Shown: one piece after another, positions 26,700 through 36,131 of the stretch
How the letters are laid out: every line of letters begins with the position of its first letter
How positions within the stretch are numbered: the stretch's first letter is position 1
DNA from: Imperialibacter sp965651695
GTDB taxonomy: Bacteria > Bacteroidota > Bacteroidia > Cytophagales > Cyclobacteriaceae
Assembly (NCBI GenBank): GCA_965651695.1
Contig: CBFGTI010000016.1
Coordinates: 1-59,173, forward strand
Length of the DNA: 59,173 nucleotides
Reading direction: 5' to 3'
Notes under the pieces: generated by a model
The model's input: the letters and a program-made list of their open reading frames with translations, nothing else
What the model was told of the DNA's origin: nothing
Database searches by the model: none
Made by a program: the position numbers and the translations under genes

Positions 26700-28249
26700 A
26701 CCAGCTCAATCTCTTCTCCTGCAGTATTAATAAAGTGGAATTCGGTAAGACCGAGAGACGAGTCCTCGATCAGCTTCACCCACTTGTGGTACTTAAACAG
26801 CCACTTCATTCTTCGCGATACAAAACCACCGGTAAAGTAGGCGAACAAATACGGATGAAGGCTTACAGTCAGTTTTTTCTCGTTCTGCTTGCTGAAAATA
26901 TGCTCGATATTCTTCTCCACCTGATCGGCTATTAAAAGAGAAGCTGAAATTTTGCCGGTACCATTACAAGTAGGGCACACCTCCCGGGTGCTAATGTTCA
27001 TCTCCGGCCTTACCCTCTGGCGGGTAATCTGCATAAGACCGAACTTCGACAGCGGGAGAACAGTATACTTGGAGCGATCGGTACTCATTTCCTGCTTCAT
27101 CCTTTCATACACCTTCTTGCGGTTGTCCTGCCGCTTCATGTCTATGAAATCGATAACTATAATACCGCCCATATCCCGCAACCTCAACTGGCGCGCTATT
27201 TCGGCGGCAGCATCAAGGTTTACCTTAAGGGCAGTCGACTCCTGGTCCTCCTCGGCATTCGATTTGTTGCCGCTGTTAACGTCGATTACATGGAGTGCCT
27301 CTGTGTGGTCGATAATAAGATATCCGCCGCCGGCTACGCTCACCGACCGGCCAAATGACATCTTAAGCTGCTTTTCGATATTGAAGTTTTCAAAGATCTT
27401 TACCTTGCCCGAATATAACTTCAGGATCTTCTCCTTGTCGGGGGCGATCTTTTTGATGTAGGTCTTTACCTCGTTGTATACGTTCTTATCGTCGACGTGG
27501 ATAGCGTCAAACGATTCATTGAGGACATCTCGCAGTATTGAGTTGGCACGGCTCATTTCGCCAATCACCTTGTCGTTAGGCTTGGCGTCTTTCAGCGCCT
27601 TCATGCCTTCCTCCCAGATAGACACCAGGTTCCGGAGATCTTTGTCGAGTTCGGCTACATCTTTGCTTTCCGCCACGGTACGGATTATTACTCCGAAACC
27701 TTCCGGCTTAATGGAAGATACCAGCCGTACGAGCCGTTTGCGTTCGTCGCTGCTGGCTATGCGCTTTGATACATTGACGGATGTAGAAAAAGGCACAAGC
27801 ACGAGGTACCGTCCTGCCAGGGACAATTCACACGAGAGCCGGGGTCCTTTAGTAGAGATCGGTTCTTTTACAACCTGAACAAGTATTTTCTGTCCCTTCG
27901 ATAATACCTGGCCAATTTTGCCCAGCTTATCAATATCCTTCTCGGTTCTGAAACCGGCTAGTTTATAGCTTGCTTTCTTGTTCGAGAGCGCAATCCTCGT
28001 AAACTTATTTAAAGATTGCACCTGCGGCCCTAAATCGAGGTAGTGCAGGAAGGCATCCTTCTCGTATCCAACATCGATAAAGGCAGCATTGAGGCCCTGT
28101 ACTATCTTCTTTACAGTGCCTAAATAAATATCCCCAACATTAAATTGATTACCCTCATCTTCATGATGGTATTCAACCAATCGTTTGTCTCTTAGTAAGG
28201 CTATCCGGGATCCCTGTGGTGTAGAATTAATGATCAATTCATTGCTCAC
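26696..28249 (-). CDS. rng: Ribonuclease E/G family protein
   Basis: The 517-residue protein has the RNase E/G core without the long C-terminal scaffold of RNase E. It has an S1 domain (~35-130, GDIYLGTVKKIVQGLNAAFIDVG), Mg-binding acidic residues in IDVNSG and IDFIDM, and the zinc-link CPTCNGTGK. It processes rRNA and decays mRNA by single-strand cuts, sensing 5' monophosphate ends. The gene lies 24 bases after a mini-gene for a basic COX24-type protein, downstream of a TPR protein and HU on the same strand, an order I recognise from other Bacteroidota. Confidence 0.96.
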   Translation of the reverse strand: MSNELIINSTPQGSRIALLRDKRLVEYHHEDEGNQFNVGDIYLGTVKKIVQGLNAAFIDVGYEKDAFLHYLDLGPQVQSLNKFTRIALSNKKASYKLAGFRTEKDIDKLGKIGQVLSKGQKILVQVVKEPISTKGPRLSCELSLAGRYLVLVPFSTSVNVSKRIASSDERKRLVRLVSSIKPEGFGVIIRTVAESKDVAELDKDLRNLVSIWEEGMKALKDAKPNDKVIGEMSRANSILRDVLNESFDAIHVDDKNVYNEVKTYIKKIAPDKEKILKLYSGKVKIFENFNIEKQLKMSFGRSVSVAGGGYLIIDHTEALHVIDVNSGNKSNAEEDQESTALKVNLDAAAEIARQLRLRDMGGIIVIDFIDMKRQDNRKKVYERMKQEMSTDRSKYTVLPLSKFGLMQITRQRVRPEMNISTREVCPTCNGTGKISASLLIADQVEKNIEHIFSKQNEKKLTVSLHPYLFAYFTGGFVSRRMKWLFKYHKWVKLIEDSSLGLTEFHFINTAGEEIELV

Positions 28250-28273
28250 AATGATTCCGTTTTAAAAAGTAGA

Positions 28274-28363
28274 TTACTTCTTCTTGTGTCTGTTTTTTCT
28301 AAGCCTTTTCTTTCTCTTGTGAGTTGCGATCTTATGTCTTTTTCTTTTTTTTCCGCAGGGCAT
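28274..28363 (-). CDS. 29-residue basic COX24/AURKAIP1-type ribosomal mini-protein
   Basis: A complete reading frame of 30 codons (ATG 28363-28361, TAA 28276-28274) encodes MPCGKKRKRHKIATHKRKKR plus LRKNRHKKK. The composition (more than half Lys/Arg, three His) and the pattern match the COX24_C / AURKAIP1 domain proteins, small subunit components of mitochondrial and some bacterial ribosomes. It sits 24 bases upstream of rng and 31 bases after the TPR gene on the same strand. It is easily missed because of its length. A ribosomal role is inference from the family. Confidence 0.88.
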   Translation of the reverse strand: MPCGKKRKRHKIATHKRKKRLRKNRHKKK

Positions 28364-28394
28364 ATGCGAATGTCTTTATTTGTGAAACAATATT

Positions 28395-29216
28395 TCAATT
28401 CAGTTCATTAAGGTAAGCATTTACCGCGGCTGTTACCGCAGGATCGTTACCCTTGTCTTTTGCTTTTACTAACCAGGCTTTCGCCTCTTCTTTTTTTCCA
28501 AGCTCCTTGTAAGCGACTCCGGCATAAAACATGGCCTGCACGTGGTCCGGGTTCACTTTCAGCAACTGCTCAAATCTTTCAGTTGCCTTGTCATACTGCC
28601 CCGACTGCATACTGAGGATACCCATGTTATACAGTGCCTCCTCATTGTTAGGGTCAGTTTCGAGAATCTCCCTCAGCATCGTTATCCCCTGCATGGGATT
28701 AGACGAAGAGATGTATGTCATAGCAATTCTCGCCTTAGCCTTCAGGTTACCGGGATCATTTTTAACAACGTCACCCAATAACTCCCGCACCCGGTTGCCA
28801 TACCGCTGTGCTTTTGCCTGGTCGGCAGCAAATCCAAAAGCTTCGTAATAATAATTGCCTGCTTTTTCTCTCGCCTCCAACGACTCTCCGCTCGCTGCCA
28901 ACAGGTCGGCATATTTGGCTACACTATCCAACTCCTGGTAAAGAAGATAGGTCGCCGCCAAAGAGTCCGCAAAGATAGCAGATTTATTTTGATTTTTTAA
29001 CTGCTCCTTGAAAGATTGGATCTTTTGCTGGTCACTCTCAGTAAGTTCTACGTCGTGAACGCCCGAAATGTCTGAGGTGGTTCCCTCCTCCGGCTGTGTT
29101 ATCTGTTCAGTTTCAGCCAATTCACCGTCGTTATCTACAACCACCTTGGGAAGTGTAAAGAGAAGTACAACTAGTCCAATCCCAATGGCTGTTAAGATAA
29201 TCTGCTGTCGCGTCAT
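28395..29216 (-). CDS. Membrane-anchored TPR-repeat protein
   Basis: The 273-residue protein has one N-terminal membrane helix (~7-25), an acidic linker, and at least three TPR units in the second half (~165-265; EEALYNMGILSMQSGQYDKA and VQAMFYAGVAYKELGKKEEA). TPR domains bind other proteins. It probably faces the periplasm. It lies between the HU gene and the COX24-type mini-gene on the same strand, a conserved neighbourhood in Bacteroidota. A specific partner is not known. Confidence 0.85.
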   Translation of the reverse strand: MTRQQIILTAIGIGLVVLLFTLPKVVVDNDGELAETEQITQPEEGTTSDISGVHDVELTESDQQKIQSFKEQLKNQNKSAIFADSLAATYLLYQELDSVAKYADLLAASGESLEAREKAGNYYYEAFGFAADQAKAQRYGNRVRELLGDVVKNDPGNLKAKARIAMTYISSSNPMQGITMLREILETDPNNEEALYNMGILSMQSGQYDKATERFEQLLKVNPDHVQAMFYAGVAYKELGKKEEAKAWLVKAKDKGNDPAVTAAVNAYLNELN

Positions 29217-29243
29217 GCTGGGTTATTCACTGAAACGCATTAT

Positions 29244-29534
29244 TTATTTGACCTTGTTGCTGCCTTTTACCTTCTCCACAAATACCTTGGAAGGCTTAAA
29301 GCTGGGCACATAATGCTCGTCGATGACGATGGCAGTATTCTTCGAGATGTTGCGCGCTATTTTCTTAGCTCTTTTCTTATTAACAAAGCTCCCAAATCCC
29401 CTCACATAAATATTACTTCCGTCGGCCATGGAGTTTTTTACCACAGTGAAAAAAGCTTCGATGCTTGTCTGTACGTCCGCTTTATCAATCCCCGTTTTCT
29501 CCGCTATTTCGTTAATTACGTCTGCTTTAGTCAC
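29244..29534 (-). CDS. HU-family DNA-binding protein
   Basis: The 96-residue protein has the HU/IHF fold: an N-terminal helical dimerisation part (MTKADVINEIAEKTGIDKAD) and the beta-arm with NIYVRGFGSFVNKKRAKKIARN in part. The usual Pro-tipped arm reads RNISKNTAIVIDEHYVPSFKPSK. It bends and compacts DNA and may help repair and transcription. The start ATG is at 29534. A likely promoter lies 46-53 bases upstream. Confidence 0.95.
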   Translation of the reverse strand: MTKADVINEIAEKTGIDKADVQTSIEAFFTVVKNSMADGSNIYVRGFGSFVNKKRAKKIARNISKNTAIVIDEHYVPSFKPSKVFVEKVKGSNKVK

Positions 29535-29579
29535 GCTTCTATCTTTTTAAATTATTTTCAATCGTTTTTAGAACGGGCA

Positions 29580-29587
29580 CAAATTTA
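29580..29587 (-). promoter_or_regulatory. Candidate -7 promoter element for the HU operon
   Basis: On the minus strand TAAATTTG is a perfect TAnnTTTG. T-rich sequence (TTTT/TTTA) lies at the -33 distance. Transcription would start about 40 bases before the HU ATG and could run through the TPR, COX24-type and rng genes. Confidence 0.5.
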
Positions 29588-29667
29588 AATGAGCAGTGAA
29601 TAAATAAAAAGAAAGAGTAAAATAAAAGCTCTTTATTTGTGCTGTAACTGAAAGCATTACCCCTTCT

Positions 29668-30780
29668 GTGGCGCATCGTAACCAAGCTTTTCCCCGTCTT
29701 TTACTAAACTGGTACGACAGGAATAAAAGAGATCTTCCATGGCGTTCTTCCAATGACCCGTACATCGTTTGGCTTTCAGAAATAATACTTCAGCAAACGA
29801 GGGTGGCGCAGGGTACACCTTATTTCAACAGGTTTATGGCGGCATACCCTACGGTGTCGATGCTTGCCAGTGCGAGCGAGCAAGCGGTGCTCTCGCTATG
29901 GCAGGGGCTGGGGTATTATTCACGAGCCCGCAACCTGCTGGCATGTGCGCAATATATAGCTGCCAAATACAAAGGCTCGTTTCCTTCAACCTATGCCGAG
30001 CTTGTAAAACTGAAAGGCGTTGGCCCGTATACCGCCGCGGCAATCGCCTCGATATCGTTCAACGAAGTAGTGCCCGTGATCGACGGCAACGTGTACCGGG
30101 TGGTTTCGAGGGTGTTTGGCATTTACGACGACATTGCCGCAGCTGGTAGCCGCAAGGCGTTTCACAATAAACTGATGGAGCTCATTTCGGACCAGCGGCC
30201 CGGCGATTTCAACCAGGCGATAATGGAGTTTGGGGCTTTGCAATGTGTGCCGGCCAATCCCGACTGTAGCACCTGCGTGTTGAAGTCTCAGTGCTACGCT
30301 TTTGAACACGAAGCCGTTGCATTGCTGCCTGTAAAAGAAAAAAAGCTGAAAGTGAAGAACCGGTTTCTGAACTACCTTGTTTTCGAAAACAACGGAACCA
30401 CACTCTTCAACGAGCGGAAGAAAAAGGATATTTGGCAAGGCCTGCACGATTTCTACCTGCTGGAGGACGACAAATTGTACAGCCCGGACCAAATACACAG
30501 TAAGTTGACCGAGTTGCTGACCGATGCGGAATGGGCACTGATTGAGGTATCGGACACCTTTAAGCACGTGCTAACACACCAGGTAATATATGCAATGTTT
30601 ACCAGGGTGGTTATTACAAATAGAGAATCATTTTCTAATTTTGGCCAAAAATTGGGCCTTAAGGCTATTGACGAGACAAAATGCGACGACCTGCCGAAGC
30701 CAATTTTGATTACAAAGTTTTTGAAAAAAAGAAATTGTTTGTTTACTTCATCACCTTCAACAAATTATCAACCTAAATAA
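29668..30780 (+). CDS. mutY: Adenine DNA glycosylase MutY
   Basis: The 370-residue protein removes adenine mispaired with 8-oxoguanine. It shows SEIILQQTRV with catalytic Glu38, the helix-hairpin-helix LKGVGPYTAAAIASI, VIDGNVYRV with Asp139, the 4Fe-4S ligands Cys193, 200, 203 and 209, and a C-terminal NUDIX-like domain (~225-355) that reads the 8-oxoG. The start is taken as GTG at 29668, because the first ATG lies after the conserved N-terminal helices. ssb follows after 8 bases. Confidence 0.96.
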   Translation: MAHRNQAFPRLLLNWYDRNKRDLPWRSSNDPYIVWLSEIILQQTRVAQGTPYFNRFMAAYPTVSMLASASEQAVLSLWQGLGYYSRARNLLACAQYIAAKYKGSFPSTYAELVKLKGVGPYTAAAIASISFNEVVPVIDGNVYRVVSRVFGIYDDIAAAGSRKAFHNKLMELISDQRPGDFNQAIMEFGALQCVPANPDCSTCVLKSQCYAFEHEAVALLPVKEKKLKVKNRFLNYLVFENNGTTLFNERKKKDIWQGLHDFYLLEDDKLYSPDQIHSKLTELLTDAEWALIEVSDTFKHVLTHQVIYAMFTRVVITNRESFSNFGQKLGLKAIDETKCDDLPKPILITKFLKKRNCLFTSSPSTNYQPK

Positions 30781-30788
30781 AACCAACT

Positions 30789-31217
30789 ATGGCTGGAGTT
30801 AACAAAGTGATCCTCGTCGGCAACCTGGGCAAAGATCCCGAAATCAGACATCTGGAAAACGGCAGAGCAGTGACAAATTTTACGCTGGCCACCAGCGAAA
30901 CCTACAAAAACAAAGAAGGCAACAAAGTTACTAATACTGAGTGGCATAATGTGGTATTGTGGACGCCTCTGGCGGAAATAGCCGAAAAGTACCTGAAAAA
31001 GGGCAGCCAGGTTTACGTAGAGGGCAAGCTAACCACCCGTAGTTATGACGACAAGGACGGAAACAAAAGATATATAACCGAGGTGGTAGGCCGCGAAATG
31101 ACGCTGTTGGGCGGACGACCCGACGGTGCGAACGGTTCAGCCCATACTGAATCTGCAAAAGTCGACGAGCAAAACATGGTTCAGGAGCCAACGAATCTGG
31201 ATGATTTGCCGTTTTAG
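30789..31217 (+). CDS. ssb: Single-stranded DNA-binding protein
   Basis: The 142-residue protein has the OB-fold of SSB (MAGVNKVILVGNLGKDPEIR, NTEWHNVVLW, GSQVYVEGKL) and the acidic tail ending DDLPF, the binding site for repair and replication partners. It lies between mutY and gldE. This repair/gliding order is common in Bacteroidota. Confidence 0.97.
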   Translation: MAGVNKVILVGNLGKDPEIRHLENGRAVTNFTLATSETYKNKEGNKVTNTEWHNVVLWTPLAEIAEKYLKKGSQVYVEGKLTTRSYDDKDGNKRYITEVVGREMTLLGGRPDGANGSAHTESAKVDEQNMVQEPTNLDDLPF

Positions 31218-31245
31218 CAGTACATTGCATCATTATCCATACTAA

Positions 31246-32604
31246 ATGGAAGACGACCCTTATCCGAGTTTATTGCTGCTGTTGGGAGACATTGGGATCA
31301 CCTCTGTCTCCTTTTATGTTTTAAGTGGAGGCTGCCTTGCCCTTTTACTCTTTCTGTCAGCGCTTGTTTCGGGATCGGAGGTAGCATTCTTTAGTCTAAC
31401 CCATAATGACCTCGCAGCCTGCAAGGCCTCGTCTAATCCAAAAGACAAGCGAATTGTATCTCTGCTTCGGCTGCCGCAGCGGCTGCTGGCTACAATTTTA
31501 ATTTTGAATAACCTCGTCAACATTACCATTGTAACCCTGGCAACCTACGTAACCTGGGAAATAGTGGGAAGCAAAACAGCCGGAGGCTACACCATCGCGC
31601 TGTTAACGCTAGTTACCACGGTGGCCATTGTGTTTTTTGGCGAAGTGGTGCCCAAGGTTTACGCCAACCAGAATAACCTCCGGTTTGCCCGCAGCACATC
31701 CGGTTTGCTCAATGTGGCCTATGCGTTGTTCACGCCGTTGTCGTGGGGGCTACTTTCGCTGAGCTCGATCATCGAAAAACGCATACAACGCCGAGGCTAC
31801 AACGTGTCGATAGACGAGCTTAACCACGCACTGAACATTACCGCAGAAAAAGAAGCAACCGAGGAGGAAAAAGGCATCTTAAAAGGTATTGTGAACTTCG
31901 GCACGCTGACGGTAACTCAAGTAATGCGCTCACGGATTGATATTACGGCCATAGATATGGAAACAGACTTCCACGAGCTGATGGACCAAATCAACAAAAC
32001 AGGGTACTCACGGATACCAATCTACAACGAAACCATTGACAAAATAGAGGGTGTACTTTACATCAAAGACCTGCTGCCGTATGTAGATAGCGATGAAACT
32101 TTCCAATGGCAGAGCCTGCTTCGGCCGGCATTCTTTGTTCCCGAGAGCAAAAGAGTGGATTCGCTCTTCAAGGATTTCCAGGAAAAGCGGGTGCATATTG
32201 CCATAGTAGTAGATGAGTACGGCGGTACATCGGGTCTGGTGACGCTGGAAGACCTGATCGAGGAAATTGTGGGCGAAATAAATGATGAGTTCGACAATGA
32301 GGATGAAATCGCCTACAACAAACTGGATAACAACACCTTTGTGTTTGAGGGTAAAATATCGCTCAACGACTTCTGCAAAGTGATAAATGTGGAAGGCAAC
32401 ATTTTTGACCCGGTTAAGGGAGAAAGTGAGTCGCTGGGCGGGCTATTGCTGGAAATAAATTCGAAGCTCCCCAACGTGGGCGAAAAAATTAAATACGAAA
32501 GGTTTGTTTTCACAGTGGTTTCGGCCGACAACAAGCGTATAAAACGGGTGAGGGTGTTTATGAATCCGTCGTTCAAAGCCGAGCCCGTGGGCAAAAATCT
32601 TTAG
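31246..32604 (+). CDS. gldE: Gliding motility-associated protein GldE (CNNM/CBS-domain membrane protein)
   Basis: The 452-residue protein has a CNNM (DUF21) membrane domain (~20-200; SGSEVAFFSLTHNDL and FFGEVVPKVYAN), a pair of CBS domains (~215-345; VMRSRIDITAIDM and IAIVVDEYGGTSGLVTLEDL) and a CorC_HlyC C-terminal domain (~360-445). It lies between ssb and gldD with a 3-base gap to gldD, which identifies it as GldE rather than a generic hemolysin-like transporter. In Flavobacterium, extra GldE suppresses some gldD-related defects; the transport function of the family (Mg/Co efflux) is debated. Confidence 0.9.
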   Translation: MEDDPYPSLLLLLGDIGITSVSFYVLSGGCLALLLFLSALVSGSEVAFFSLTHNDLAACKASSNPKDKRIVSLLRLPQRLLATILILNNLVNITIVTLATYVTWEIVGSKTAGGYTIALLTLVTTVAIVFFGEVVPKVYANQNNLRFARSTSGLLNVAYALFTPLSWGLLSLSSIIEKRIQRRGYNVSIDELNHALNITAEKEATEEEKGILKGIVNFGTLTVTQVMRSRIDITAIDMETDFHELMDQINKTGYSRIPIYNETIDKIEGVLYIKDLLPYVDSDETFQWQSLLRPAFFVPESKRVDSLFKDFQEKRVHIAIVVDEYGGTSGLVTLEDLIEEIVGEINDEFDNEDEIAYNKLDNNTFVFEGKISLNDFCKVINVEGNIFDPVKGESESLGGLLLEINSKLPNVGEKIKYERFVFTVVSADNKRIKRVRVFMNPSFKAEPVGKNL

Positions 32605-32607
32605 GTT

Positions 32608-33195
32608 ATGCAAATTAAGCGACTTCCTTTACTGTACATGGCCATTCTGGCCTTTGGTTTTATAGCAGCTTGTGAGGAGACCTACACGCCCAAGCCTAAA
32701 GGCTACAATCGCATCGACTTACCGGAAAGTGAATACGTGAGCCTTCCCGATTCTTTTCCCTACAGCTTTCAGTACTCGGCGCACGCCAGGCTTTTGAAAG
32801 ACTCTTCGTGGATTGCCGAAAGGTACTGGATTGATTTGTACTACCCCCGGCTGGAGGCGCTCGTTCAGGTAACGTATAAGCCGGTGAAGGGCGACACAGC
32901 ACTTCTTGGCGAATATTTCAACGATTCGTTCCGACTCACATCAAAGCACCAGATTAAGGCTTATTCAATTGACGAGACGCCCATGAGGCTGGCTGACGGT
33001 AGCCACGCTGTAATTTTCGAAATAAGCGGCGAGGTACCAAGCCAATTTCAGTTCTACGCCACCGACTCCATCAATCATTTTATCAGAGGGGCATTATACT
33101 TTAAAACCTCTACCAAAAATGACTCTTTGAAGCCTGTGATCGAATATGTAAAATTCGATATTGTGCACATGCTCAATACATTGAAGTGGGAATAG
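32608..33195 (+). CDS. gldD: Gliding motility lipoprotein GldD
   Basis: The 195-residue lipoprotein (lipobox IAAC, Cys22) begins CEETYTPKPKGYNRIDLP after processing, the typical GldD N-terminus with a proline-rich start. It is required for gliding in F. johnsoniae and I would place it in the inner membrane, but its biochemical function is unknown. It starts 3 bases after gldE, as in other gliding Bacteroidota. Confidence 0.93.
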   Translation: MQIKRLPLLYMAILAFGFIAACEETYTPKPKGYNRIDLPESEYVSLPDSFPYSFQYSAHARLLKDSSWIAERYWIDLYYPRLEALVQVTYKPVKGDTALLGEYFNDSFRLTSKHQIKAYSIDETPMRLADGSHAVIFEISGEVPSQFQFYATDSINHFIRGALYFKTSTKNDSLKPVIEYVKFDIVHMLNTLKWE

Positions 33196-33242
33196 CAAAT
33201 AAGCGCAAAAACCAGTAACCTTGAGCAGCAGAAAATAAAGGA

Positions 33243-35336
33243 TTGTCTAATTTTTTCGAAACACGAATCGAATTTCTGAAAGGAGTAGGACCGCAACGTG
33301 CCGAACTGCTCAACAAGGAACTCTCCATTTTTACCTATGGCGATTTGCTGCAGCACTATCCCTTTCGCTACGAAGACAGAACCCGCATTTACAAAATAAA
33401 CGAAATTGAAAGCGAAGAAGTAAACGTTCAGATAATCGGGCGAATACGGAGGTTTGAGAGCGTTGGCGTAAAAGGAAAGAAAAGGTTAGTTGCCTACTTT
33501 ACTGACGACACGGGGGAGATTGAGTTGGTTTGGTTTCAGGGTGCCACCTGGATTTTGAACAAGCTAAAGCCAAACATACCCTACCTGGTGTATGGAAAAC
33601 CCACCTTCTTTGGCAGCAAGTTTAATATTACCCACCCCGAAATAGAAGAGCTGACCGACAAAACAATATTAAGCGGTTATCTGCAGCCGGTATACCACAC
33701 CACCGAAAAGCTAAAGCTGCGCTTTATCGACAGCAAGGGCATTTCAAAATTTCAGGGTCAGCTGTTGCTGCAGGCGATTCCGTACATACACGAAACCCTG
33801 CCCGAGTACCTGCTTCAAAAATTCAGGCTGGTAAGCAAAGCCGAGGCGCTTGCCAATATCCATTTTCCAAAAAACGCCGAATGGCTGGAAAAGGCCCGGA
33901 AGCGGCTGAAGTTTGAAGAGCTGTTTTTTGTGCAGCTTAGGCTGGTGGGCATGAAGCACAGCAGGAGAGAGAACTTTAAAGGACTTGTGCTGAGCGATAC
34001 TTCTCTCGTAACCGATTTTTACAACAACCACCTGCCTTTTGAGCTAACCAATGCGCAGAAAAGGGTGATCAGGGAGATTTACCAGGACATGCGCTCGGGC
34101 AAACAAATGAACCGGCTTTTGCAGGGCGACGTGGGCAGCGGCAAAACCATGGTGGCCTTTATTTGCATGCTGCTGGCGATAGGCAGCGGGGCACAGGCTA
34201 CGCTAATGGCCCCCACCGAAATTCTCGCCAACCAGCACTACCAGGGTTTGCGGGAATATGCCGACCTTATGAACCTGCGCATCAGCAAGTTAACCGGCTC
34301 CACCCGAAAAAAGGAGCGTAGTGAAATCCATGAGGGTTTGCAAAGCGGGGATATTAAAATTTTGGTGGGCACGCATGCCCTTCTTGAGGATACTGTGCAG
34401 TTTAATCTTTTGGGGCTCGCTGTAACAGACGAACAGCACCGGTTTGGTGTGGCGCAACGTGCTCAGCTTTGGCAAAAAAATGAAGAGGTATACCCGCATG
34501 TGCTTGTGATGACTGCCACTCCGATTCCGCGCACACTGGCCATGACAGTGTATGGCGACCTCGATTCCTCGGTGATTGACGAGATGCCGGCGGGCAGAAA
34601 GCCTATAAAAACGATACACCGCACCGATGCGGCCCGTTTGCAGGTGTTTGGCTTCATAAGGGAGCAAATAAACCAGGGCCGGCAGGCGTACATCGTGTAT
34701 CCGCTCATCGAAGAATCGGCGGCGCTTGAGCTAAAGGACCTGATGGATGGATACGAAAGCATAGCCCGGGCCTTTCCGGAGTTTCAGATCAGCATTGTGC
34801 ATGGTAAGATGAAGCCCGAGGACAAGGATTTTGAAATGGCCAGGTTTGTGAAAAGAGAAACGCACATCATGGTGGCCACTACCGTAATAGAAGTGGGCAT
34901 TAACGTGCCAAATGCGAGTATTATGGTAATTGAAAATGCCGAAAGATTTGGCCTGGCTCAGATGCACCAGCTAAGAGGCCGCGTTGGCCGTGGCGCCGAT
35001 CAGTCGTATTGCATATTGATGACGAAAGACAAGCTGAGTGCTGAAGCAAAGGTGCGGATTCAAACAATGGTAAACTCAACTGACGGCTTTGAAATAGCGC
35101 GGGTAGACCTGAAGCTGAGGGGCCCCGGCGACCTGATGGGCACGCAGCAGAGTGGCGTGCTGGACCTGCTGATTGCCGACCTCGTTCACGATGTAAAAAT
35201 CCTGCAGGCTGCCAGGCAGGAGGCGCAGACCATTGTTGATGAAGACCCCCGGCTCGAACTCCCCAAACACAAAGTGATAAAGGCACACATCGCAACGCTA
35301 AGGAAAACCGTAACAAACTGGAGCAGAATAAGCTGA
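33243..35336 (+). CDS. recG: ATP-dependent DNA helicase RecG
   Basis: The 697-residue protein has the RecG wedge/OB domain (~1-150), Walker A GDVGSGKTMVA (~297), the DEQH box (TDEQHRFG, ~398), SAT-like MTATPIPRTLAM, and the C-terminal helicase lobe with GRVGRGADQSYC. RecG reverses stalled forks and branch-migrates Holliday junctions. The start is a TTG (33243) preceded by AAAGGA at very short spacing; no ATG fits the N-terminus. It follows gldD by 47 bases and is convergent with the LytTR regulator. Confidence 0.96.
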   Translation: MSNFFETRIEFLKGVGPQRAELLNKELSIFTYGDLLQHYPFRYEDRTRIYKINEIESEEVNVQIIGRIRRFESVGVKGKKRLVAYFTDDTGEIELVWFQGATWILNKLKPNIPYLVYGKPTFFGSKFNITHPEIEELTDKTILSGYLQPVYHTTEKLKLRFIDSKGISKFQGQLLLQAIPYIHETLPEYLLQKFRLVSKAEALANIHFPKNAEWLEKARKRLKFEELFFVQLRLVGMKHSRRENFKGLVLSDTSLVTDFYNNHLPFELTNAQKRVIREIYQDMRSGKQMNRLLQGDVGSGKTMVAFICMLLAIGSGAQATLMAPTEILANQHYQGLREYADLMNLRISKLTGSTRKKERSEIHEGLQSGDIKILVGTHALLEDTVQFNLLGLAVTDEQHRFGVAQRAQLWQKNEEVYPHVLVMTATPIPRTLAMTVYGDLDSSVIDEMPAGRKPIKTIHRTDAARLQVFGFIREQINQGRQAYIVYPLIEESAALELKDLMDGYESIARAFPEFQISIVHGKMKPEDKDFEMARFVKRETHIMVATTVIEVGINVPNASIMVIENAERFGLAQMHQLRGRVGRGADQSYCILMTKDKLSAEAKVRIQTMVNSTDGFEIARVDLKLRGPGDLMGTQQSGVLDLLIADLVHDVKILQAARQEAQTIVDEDPRLELPKHKVIKAHIATLRKTVTNWSRIS

Positions 35337-35362
35337 TATACTAAAAGAAGGCCGGCAAAGGT

Positions 35363-36130
35363 CTACCTGCTATCGTTGAACCAGTCTTTGAACGCGGCTA
35401 CTTTTTCGCGACTAACAACAATTTCGTCGGGCCAGTCTACCACCGGCACTATCCTCAGCCGGGTAACCGAGTAGATAAGTACATCTTTAATCGCCTCTAT
35501 ATTGATAATGTAAGTACGGTTAACCCTGTAGAACATGCGGGGGTCGAGCATCTCTTCGAGCGTTTCCATTTTGTAGTCGATAGCATAGCGGGCTTTTGCA
35601 TTTGTCACAATAAATGCATTTCGGCCGTCGGCGTAAAAGAAGGCCACGTCGTCGGACTTTACCGATCTGATGTGTTCGCCCACTTTTACCATAAATCGCG
35701 TTTTGTATTCCTTTCTCAGCAGTGTTTTCAGCGCCTCCTCCAGGCCGCTCACATTGGGCCGGGCATCCTGTTTCTGCAAAACCTTTAGTTTCTGCAAACT
35801 TTGTTGCACTGCCTCCTTCTCCACAGGTTTCAGCAGGTAGTCAATGCCATTCGCCCTGAATGCGTCGAGCGCATAGTGGTCGTAAGCGGTGATAAAAATA
35901 ATAGGTACCCGCACTGGATGGGTTTTAAATATCTCAAGGCTTAGCCCATCCTTTAGCTTTATATCGGTAAAAATCAGGTCCAGCTCCACCTCATGGGTCT
36001 TGAGAAGGTCTACAGCAGAGGCTACCGTTGCTGCCTCCCCCAGCACCGTAATCTCAGGTGCAACTTCCCGCAATATCTTCTTCAGCTTGTCGAGAGCCGG
36101 CTTTTCATCTTCTATAATAATCGCATTCAT
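35363..36130 (-). CDS. LytTR-family response regulator
   Basis: The 255-residue protein has a receiver domain (1-~120) with acidic pocket IIEDE, phospho-acceptor Asp56 (FTDIKL) and LLKPVEK, and a LytTR DNA-binding domain (~143-250; RFMVKVGEHIRSVKSDDVAFFYADGR and FYRVNRTYIINIEAI, shown in part). LytTR proteins bind direct repeats upstream of target promoters. The ATG is one base after the stop of the degenerate kinase gene, so it is translated from the same operon mRNA. The natural partner is the upstream LytS-like kinase. Confidence 0.95.
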   Translation of the reverse strand: MNAIIIEDEKPALDKLKKILREVAPEITVLGEAATVASAVDLLKTHEVELDLIFTDIKLKDGLSLEIFKTHPVRVPIIFITAYDHYALDAFRANGIDYLLKPVEKEAVQQSLQKLKVLQKQDARPNVSGLEEALKTLLRKEYKTRFMVKVGEHIRSVKSDDVAFFYADGRNAFIVTNAKARYAIDYKMETLEEMLDPRMFYRVNRTYIINIEAIKDVLIYSVTRLRIVPVVDWPDEIVVSREKVAAFKDWFNDSR

Positions 36131-36131
36131 G

